Below, piece by piece: positions 1 through 5,700 of a stretch of 6,979 bases of DNA. Numbering within the stretch: the first letter of the stretch is position 1; each line of letters opens with the position of its first letter. The notes under the pieces are model-generated. The model saw only the letters and a list, made by a program, of their open reading frames with translations. It was not told where the DNA came from and made no database searches. The stretch spans positions 1 to 6,979 of the forward strand of contig ONMY01000120.1 in the NCBI GenBank assembly GCA_900318975.1. Reading direction: 5' to 3'. The stretch is from an uncultured Bacillota bacterium (GTDB taxonomy: Bacteria > Bacillota_I > Bacilli_A > Izemoplasmatales > UBA1188). The translations under genes were made by a program, and so were the position numbers.

Positions 1-384
1 ATAGTGAAATAATAATACTCAAAGCAGCAAATTTGAGTATATTTATGCTACTATTCAGACTCAAAAAGACCATTTATTCATATTCATTTGAAATATTTAA
101 CTATATTTAAATAAAAATAATGGACAAATTCAAATTATCAAATAACTTCCTATAATGTATATTATGTTAACCATATAAATATATCTAAATCTGGGCAAGT
201 ATTTGAAATTGTGTGTAAAGTGGATTTTGATGGTCTTAGCAATCAAGTTCTTATTTTTCTTGAATAATGGGATTTTGATTTAAAATTAACTCTGAATTCC
301 ACCTAAATACATACTTTTTAATCATTTTTTTACTACTCAAATCGAGAGAAGTTTTAACTTATAATATGTATATTTATATTTATA

Positions 385-415
385 GTTTTATATAGGCTAT
401 AAAACACTATTTTTT
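385..415 (+). terminator. Weak hairpin plus T-run, possible plus-strand terminator
   Basis: GTTTTATA at 385-392 pairs perfectly with TATAAAAC at 398-405 across the 5-base loop TAGGC. It is followed after four bases by six T residues (410-415). The stem has only one G-C pair, so it would be a weak terminator. No convincing plus-strand gene lies upstream in the window, so its role is uncertain. Confidence 0.2.
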
Positions 416-426
416 ATAAAAACCTA

Positions 427-492
427 TTGAAATCGGAAACTTTCTAGAGAATGCATATTTACCCATAAAAAATAAAATTTGGCCGATTTCAA
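427..492. repeat. 10-bp inverted repeat enclosing 46 bases
   Basis: TTGAAATCGG at 427-436 is the exact reverse complement of CCGATTTCAA at 483-492. The enclosed 46 bases include the small palindromes TCTAGA (442-447) and ATGCAT (451-456). It lies just beyond the ruvA terminator. It could be the closing stem of a small structured RNA, a relic of a small mobile element, or chance. No terminal direct repeats are obvious. Confidence 0.35.
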
Positions 493-500
493 AAAGCAAA

Positions 501-541
501 AAATAAAAAAGTCGATTTTCATCATTTTGATAATCGACTTT
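501..541 (-). terminator. Intrinsic terminator of the obgE-ruvA unit
   Basis: A 10-bp perfect stem (508-517 with 532-541, core AAGTCGATT/AATCGACTT) is topped by a second 4-bp stem (521-524/528-531) across a small bulge. On the minus strand it is followed by a T-rich tract (reverse complement of 501-510, TTTTTT after the stem). It begins 27 bases beyond the ruvA stop codon, the usual place for a rho-independent terminator. The plus-strand side is also T-rich (541-547), so it may work in both directions and shield ruvA from convergent transcription. Confidence 0.85.
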
Positions 542-568
542 ATTTTTAATAATTTGATTTTATAAAAA

Positions 569-1123
569 TTATCCTAAAATTTTTCCAAGTGCAATTCTTA
601 TAAGTTCACTTGTTGACTTGCTTGTATCAAGTGTTGGGAGGACTTTGTTGATATCTTTATCACTATATCCAAGAACACTTAAAGCATCGTGAACTTCATC
701 TAATACTAAATAATTTCCTGAGTAAGATTTAATATCAACTTTTCCTTTAAGATCTAAAACTATTTGTTGAGCTGACTTAGATCCAATTCCTGGGAACTTG
801 CATAAATATTTATAATCACCAGAATTAATAGCTTGAGCAATATTTGATACTGATCCAGTTGCTAGAATGGCCATTGCACTTTTTGGCCCGATTCCATTAA
901 CACTTATTAAGCTTTCAAATAGTTTCTTTTCTTCTTTATCCAAAAATCCAAAAAGTGTCAAATTGTCTTCTTTAACATGTAAATGTGTATAAACAACAAA
1001 TTGTTCATCTAATTTGAATGAATATGGATTTGGAGTATAGATTTTATATCCGATATCATTTGATACAACAACTACAGAGTCTTTTTGTATTTCAACTACT
1101 TTTCCCTTAATTAATTCAATCAT
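569..1123 (-). CDS. ruvA: Holliday junction branch migration protein RuvA
   Basis: RuvA binds four-way Holliday junctions as a tetramer or octamer and recruits the RuvB ATPase motors for branch migration in cytoplasmic recombination and repair. The 184-residue product is close to the usual 190-200. The N-terminal OB-fold (about 1-62) opens with the typical MIxxIKGxV sequence, which fixes the start. Two helix-hairpin-helix DNA-binding motifs follow: VNGIGPKSA near 75-83 and FPGIGSKSA near 110-118, the latter leading into the usual LKGK. A short linker (about 130-140) joins the RuvB-contacting C-terminal domain (about 141-184, with ALSVLGYS and LIRIAL). It lies 8 bases downstream of obgE, and the obgE stop overlaps its AGGAGG ribosome site, indicating one mRNA and probably coupled translation. 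A terminator follows, and ruvB is not present downstream in the window, so RuvB must be encoded elsewhere. Stop codon TAA. Confidence 0.97.
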   Translation of the reverse strand: MIELIKGKVVEIQKDSVVVVSNDIGYKIYTPNPYSFKLDEQFVVYTHLHVKEDNLTLFGFLDKEEKKLFESLISVNGIGPKSAMAILATGSVSNIAQAINSGDYKYLCKFPGIGSKSAQQIVLDLKGKVDIKSYSGNYLVLDEVHDALSVLGYSDKDINKVLPTLDTSKSTSELIRIALGKILG

Positions 1124-1127
1124 TTTT

Positions 1128-1133
1128 CCTCCT
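1128..1133 (-). promoter_or_regulatory. ruvA Shine-Dalgarno overlapping the obgE stop
   Basis: On the minus strand the sequence reads TAGGAGGAAAAATG: the TAG stop of obgE (1134-1132) shares bases with a perfect AGGAGG, four bases before the ruvA ATG. This spacing is tight but the SD match is complete. The overlap means ribosomes ending on obgE sit on the ruvA initiation site, favouring termination-reinitiation coupling. Confidence 0.85.
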
Positions 1134-2427
1134 AGTCATTAAACTCAAATTGTATAGTGCCAATACGTACTAAATCACCGTTTTGGCATCCTAAATTTTT
1201 GAGTTCATCTTCTACTCCCATTTTCTTTAATGTTTTTGCAAATCTTAGAACAGATTCTTGACTATTTTCATTAAAAGTTCTTAGTAATTCATCGATTCTT
1301 GGACCGCTAACAACGTATACCATTTCATCATAATCTTTTGATACTTCGAATCCTTTATCTTTAATAGGATTAAATGTATATTCAACAACCTTATTATTAG
1401 ATTCTGGAGTGATGATTTTTTCGTTTTCAAGATCTATTAAATCCGCAACTTTATATATTAATTCATTTAGTCCAATTTTATTCATCGCAGATATTTTTAC
1501 AAGATTTGGTTCTTCTTCATATTTATTTTTATATTCTAAAATAAACTCGTTTGTATTCTTATTGAAATACTCTGAATCAAGCTTGTTTATAACTATTAAT
1601 TCACTCTTTTTCATGATGTTTTCATCATAAAGCTTTAGTTCGTTTCTAATAGATTCATAGTCTTTAAAAAGACCGCCTTCTTCTTTTGAACCATCCAAAA
1701 CATGAATAATAACTTTAGTTCTTTCAACGTGTTTTAAGAATTGAAATCCTAGTCCAAGTCCATTTGATGCACCTTCAATTAAACCAGGTAAATCAGCACA
1801 TACAAATGATCTATCATCTGGCACTAAAACCATACCTAAATTTGGCTGTAAAGTGGTGAAATGATAAGCTGCAATTTTAGGTTTGCATTCAGAAATCACT
1901 GAAATAATTGTGGATTTTCCAACGCTTGGGAAGCCCACAAGTCCAGCATCCGCAAGAACCTTTAATTCGAGTCTAATTTCGAGTTCTTTTCCAGATTCCC
2001 CAGGTTCTGCAAACTTAGGTGCTTTGTTTCTTGAGTTTGCAAACATTGCATTTCCTCTTCCGCCTCTTCCGCCTTTTAATATAATTCTTTCCTCATCAGC
2101 GTTTACTAAATCTGCGATTAATTCACCAGTTTTATTATTGAAAATTTGAGTACCAACAGGAACATTTATTATAGTATCCTCGCCAGATCTACCAGTCATG
2201 TTCTTGATTTTTCCATTTTCACCGTTTTCTGCAGAGATTTTTTTCTTATATCTTAATGGCAATAATGTATTTTCATTAGTTCTTGCAATAAATATTATTG
2301 ATCCACCATTTCCACCATTTCCGCCTGATGGGCCACCTTTTTCCATATATTTCTCATGACGAAAAGCGACAAGTCCGTTGCCACCATTTCCTGATTCAAT
2401 TTTTAGAGTAGTTTCATCAATAAACAT
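1132..2427 (-). CDS. obgE: Obg-family GTPase ObgE/CgtA
   Basis: Obg is an essential, slow-hydrolysing GTPase that associates with the 50S subunit and links ribosome assembly to stress and (p)ppGpp signalling in the cytoplasm. The 431-residue product has all three family domains. The glycine-rich Obg fold (about 1-158) contains the repeated GGNGG segments and the FRHEKYMEKGGPSGG region. The G domain has G1 GFPSVGKST (165-173), G2 TTLQPNLG (191-198), G3 DLPGLIEG (212-219), G4 NKLD (281-284) and G5 SAMN (313-316). The C-terminal OCT domain, found in the Bacillota-type proteins, covers about 355-431 with VVSGPRID, LRFAKTLKKMGV and GDLVRIG. The start is supported by the family's MFxD opening and by upstream SD-like sequence. 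It is first in an obgE-ruvA unit, preceded by its own probable promoter. Stop codon TAG. All motifs are intact, and I see no sign of transfer. Confidence 0.98.
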   Translation of the reverse strand: MFIDETTLKIESGNGGNGLVAFRHEKYMEKGGPSGGNGGNGGSIIFIARTNENTLLPLRYKKKISAENGENGKIKNMTGRSGEDTIINVPVGTQIFNNKTGELIADLVNADEERIILKGGRGGRGNAMFANSRNKAPKFAEPGESGKELEIRLELKVLADAGLVGFPSVGKSTIISVISECKPKIAAYHFTTLQPNLGMVLVPDDRSFVCADLPGLIEGASNGLGLGFQFLKHVERTKVIIHVLDGSKEEGGLFKDYESIRNELKLYDENIMKKSELIVINKLDSEYFNKNTNEFILEYKNKYEEEPNLVKISAMNKIGLNELIYKVADLIDLENEKIITPESNNKVVEYTFNPIKDKGFEVSKDYDEMVYVVSGPRIDELLRTFNENSQESVLRFAKTLKKMGVEDELKNLGCQNGDLVRIGTIQFEFND

Positions 2428-2435
2428 ATATATTA

Positions 2436-2446
2436 CCTAATCCTTT
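2436..2446 (-). promoter_or_regulatory. obgE ribosome binding region (two SD-like cores)
   Basis: On the minus strand AAAGGA (2446-2441) is followed by TTAGG (2440-2436), the latter 8 bases before the ATG at 2427. The nearer core has good spacing but a short match. The farther core matches better but lies about 13 bases out. The ruvA site downstream is much stronger, a possible difference in translation rate. Confidence 0.55.
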
Positions 2447-2449
2447 TTA

Positions 2450-2478
2450 ATTATACTATTAAAATAGTAATTTTAAAA
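2450..2478 (-). promoter_or_regulatory. Probable sigma-A promoter for obgE-ruvA
   Basis: A perfect -10 box TATAAT lies at 2455-2450 on the minus strand, 22 bases ahead of the obgE start codon. At a 17-base spacing the -35 position (2478-2473) reads TTTTAA, a poor match to TTGACA, so the promoter may be weak or need help. A promoter is expected here because the upstream gene ends in its own terminator and the spacer is 301 bases. The transcript leader would be only about 15-20 bases. Confidence 0.5.
2454..2469. promoter_or_regulatory. Palindrome beside the obgE -10 box, candidate operator
   Basis: TACTATT (2454-2460), two central bases, then AATAGTA (2463-2469) form a perfect 7-bp inverted repeat. 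It occupies most of the -35/-10 spacer and overlaps the end of the -10 hexamer. A further TACTATT half-site lies at 2517-2523. Placement is that of a repressor operator, but AT-rich DNA makes such palindromes fairly frequent and no regulator is in the window. Confidence 0.3.
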
Positions 2479-2587
2479 GTTTAATTATTTTTGATATAAA
2501 AATAGATGCCATATAATACTATTTATATTCCTGGTTATGTGAGCATAAAAAACACATTAAATTTCAAATTATTTACTTCATATTTCC

Positions 2588-2679
2588 ATCACATTTCTAT
2601 TACATATATTACACATTAAATATACACATCTATCACATAAAAAAATCTGAATTTTTTCATTTTTCTATCACATAAAAAA
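2588..2679. repeat. Cluster of ATCACAT-like short repeats with a 16-base exact duplicate
   Basis: The 16-base word TCTATCACATAAAAAA occurs at 2629-2644 and again at 2664-2679, 35 bases apart. Related heptamers lie at 2588 (ATCACAT), 2599 (ATTACAT) and 2608 (ATTACAC). The second 16-base copy supplies the T-tract of the adjoining terminator. The copies are too short and irregular for a CRISPR array. A slippage duplication or a row of protein binding sites upstream of obgE are the two readings I can offer. Confidence 0.5.
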
Positions 2680-2708
2680 GATGATAATGGAAAAACCATT
2701 ACCATCTT
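2674..2708 (-). terminator. Intrinsic terminator of the giant repeat protein gene
   Basis: A 13-bp stem (2678-2690 with 2696-2708, core GATGGTAATGG on the minus strand) closes a 5-base loop and is followed on the minus strand by six T (2679-2674). The single imperfect pair (2684/2702) is a G-U wobble in the minus-strand RNA but an A-C mismatch in the plus-strand RNA, which argues for the minus orientation. It begins 20 bases after the stop codon of the giant gene and separates it from obgE. Confidence 0.85.
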
Positions 2709-2728
2709 GTGTATAAATAAATGATCAA

Positions 2729-5700
2729 TTATTCTTCTGGATAAACTATAAATTCAGCTCCATTTGATTCAACTGATTCTAAGAATAATGCACTACCTTC
2801 TTCTGGTATAGCTTTGATAGTTACTTTATATTTCATATAATCAGTAAATTCATAAGTGCTAAACATCTCAAATACATTGAATTCTATTGTAGTATCTGTG
2901 ATTTCATATTCGCATCCAGGAACTTTTTGATATACTTTTTCACCTTCTACTTCAGTTTCCGCATATAGATATGCTTTATATTTAGCTGCATCATCTATAG
3001 TCTTGAATGTGAAGATATAGCTTTCACTAACTTTATTATGAGATGGGGCTTTAAGAGTCTTAATAATTCCAACTACTTGAACAGCTTCAGTGTTCTCATA
3101 ATATTTATTAGTTTTAACTGGTTCTACGTATACTTTATAATTATATCCAGCAAAGAGTGTCTTAGTAGAAACTAATACTTTTTCAGCACCTTCTTCTATA
3201 GTTATTTCCTTATAAAGGAAAGAAACCTCATTAGCGCCATTTATTTGCTTAATTTGAACGAGATACTTATCAGCATTAGGAATTACAGGGATCTCGATAA
3301 AATCGCTCTCATCGCTTAATTTTATAAGTGATGTATTGATTTGATCAAGTGTGTAGAAACTTACTGTATCATTTGCCTCTGTATAATATTCATTTGTATT
3401 AGATACGCTAATATCTATTGTATGTTCTCCTGGACTTGTATATTTACCATTGATGCTAATCTTATATCTAATATAATCGATTTCATCATGTGATACAGTT
3501 ACTTTAGTTAAACCAGCTGAATGTTCATCTGTATCTTTATTATAAGTATAAGTATTTCCGTTGATTGTAATTGTGTAGAGGGTTGAATCATCTACATCAG
3601 TAACATATAATACTTGTCCATCTTCAGTTTGAATAATCTGACTATCTGGTGTATCAATATTCTTATTTACGATATATGATAATTCATTGATACCTTTAGA
3701 TGAATATGGATAATGACTTCCTGAATCTAAATATGCAGTATTTTCAGCAACTACATCGATCTTAAAGTAATATTTTCCAGGATCTTTTAGAAGTGTTGAA
3801 AGTTTTAAAGATACATTATTTGTAGTGATTAATTCTTTTGTAGCAACTAAAGAATCATCGGCATCATTATAGAATTTAATGATGTATTTTTCAACATTAT
3901 CAACCTTATCAAATGTTAGATTTTGTCCATCAATATTTACATTTGTAATAGCGTTTAAACTACCTTCTTTAGTTTCAATTCTAGTATTATAACGAAGAGG
4001 TTTATATACTTTGAATGTTGAATTTGCAGGGTTCATTAAATCAACACTTATTGTTTGTGCTGTACCAGATACTGAAATATTATGATTACCAACACTATCA
4101 AGTGCACTTCCAACTCTATATGTAGTAGTTGGATCACCATCTTCATGATCAATAACTTTACCATCAATAGTTACTCTATATTGTTTATTTTGAGCAAGAA
4201 GGGTAGTTATTTCTGAGAATGTAATATTTCCATCAGCGAGTGCTAAATCTAGTGATGTAGTTTCAAGTTTATCTTCACTAAAGAATTTAGTATCAAAATA
4301 TTTAGTTATAACTTTAACGCCAGGATTAACATCTGTGATTCCTTCTTCAGCGAGATATTGAACATAACCTTGTGGTAATTTAGATTCAATAATTGCGATT
4401 GATGCAGGAGGAAGTCCTGAACCATTAAGAAGTGATGCAGTGTTATACGCCTTTAAGTTTTTATTAATCGCATATCTTATGAAATCAGATCTTAAGAATA
4501 AAGCTCTTTGATCATCGATATCTTTTGTGATATCATCATCGTTTTCATATCCTTTTCTAACTCCATCTATTTCATCATCAGCGAAATTATATAGGATTTG
4601 GAAATCAAGTTTTAATGAACTTAAGTCATTTGATGATAATACCTTCATTGAACTAAAGATTCTTGAAAGTTCTGTGTGACTTATAGATTTATTTGTGAAT
4701 TCTATTGATAAAGTAGAACTTACACTATTTGAATATGTAATATCAGATGTTTCAAGTGAATTTTGAATTTCTAGATAATAATCATCGATATTATCGTTTC
4801 CAAGAATTGCAGCTCTAATCTTATCTGAAATATTAGTTAAGAATATCTTTGAATCAAGAATAGTATCAAATCTTTCATTATCCATTGAGAGTAACTTATC
4901 TGCGGTTAAGTTGTTGATATCGATTTGATTGATTGCGACTATTAAATCATAGAAATCTTCTTCTTTAATTCTTCTTTCATACTCTGGTGTACTATCAGCT
5001 TTATAAATCTCATAAAGTTTAATATCGCCACCACTAGTTAATTCGAAACACTCTTTAGGGATTATGAATCTCCAAGCATCTCCCGAACTTGCGAAATTTA
5101 AGAGCTGTTTAGAAAGTGTGGTTGATAGAATCTCTGATTCATATGCTTCACTAAACTGTGCTTCAGTGAAAGCTTTTAGGGCATTAAGTGGGTCAGATGC
5201 GATATTCTTTAAATCGATATCCCTTAGTGCTATAACGAATTTTTCAAGTTCTTCTGCCTTTATGAATTTAACTTCTTCTGGTACATTTGGATTTTCAGGA
5301 TCGAATTTAGTATGTGCTGTATCAATTGATGTAACTGGGATTGCGATTGATGTGAATCCTAAGCTATCTAATTTATCTAAAACGTAACTAGAAAGAGTAT
5401 AGAGTAATAGATCACTATCTAGTATTACTTCAATATTCTTTCTTGGAGCTGTTGATGGATAGAGCTTAGAATTATCTGATAGTGATAGGATTGCACCAAT
5501 TGTATCAGATGTTAATTGTGATAAATTTAGTGAACTGATACCGAAGATGAAATCTTCTAAGTCTTCAAGTGACAAGCAATATGTATCTTCACCAGTCTTT
5601 TCGTTTACAACTACTATTACATCTTCACTTGGAACAGCTATAGAGAATGCTGATGTATGCATATTTAAAATGTAATTAGATATTGTACATCTAATGATAT

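Larger units (their letters stand above)
1..507. other. Gene-free AT-rich region downstream of ruvA
   Basis: I see no supportable gene in these roughly 500 bases. The longest open stretches are a plus-strand frame from 3 to 110, a start-less plus-strand frame from 121 to 267, and a 24-codon minus-strand ORF at 251-325 with no ribosome site; none resembles a family I know. The region contains three inverted repeats: a 9-bp stem at 15-23/32-40, an 8-bp stem at 385-392/398-405 followed by six T on the plus strand, and a 10-bp stem at 427-436/483-492. It could be simple intergenic spacer, the remains of a decayed gene, or hold a small RNA. Notably it does not contain ruvB, which commonly follows ruvA. 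Confidence 0.6.

Noticed and set aside
15..40. 9-bp hairpin as a terminator of a gene to the left
   Set aside because: The stem is perfect but neither side has a T-run, so termination is not supported.
129..156. Plus-strand promoter-like pair TTCAAA-16-TATAAT
   Set aside because: No gene lies downstream on the plus strand, and such matches are common in AT-rich DNA.
251..325. 24-residue minus-strand ORF in the gene-free region
   Set aside because: It has no Shine-Dalgarno sequence, lies after a terminator, and is short enough to be chance.
1409..2149. Plus-strand open frames antisense to obgE
   Set aside because: They lie opposite a gene with all its conserved motifs, and have low-complexity Ser/Phe/Ile composition with no ribosome sites.
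2588..2679. CRISPR array
   Set aside because: The repeat is 16 bases at most, with two exact copies and irregular spacing, and no cas genes are present.
2428..2728. Riboswitch or T-box leader before obgE
   Set aside because: The probable promoter sits 22 bases from the start codon, leaving no room for a leader structure, and the only strong hairpin is the upstream gene's terminator.
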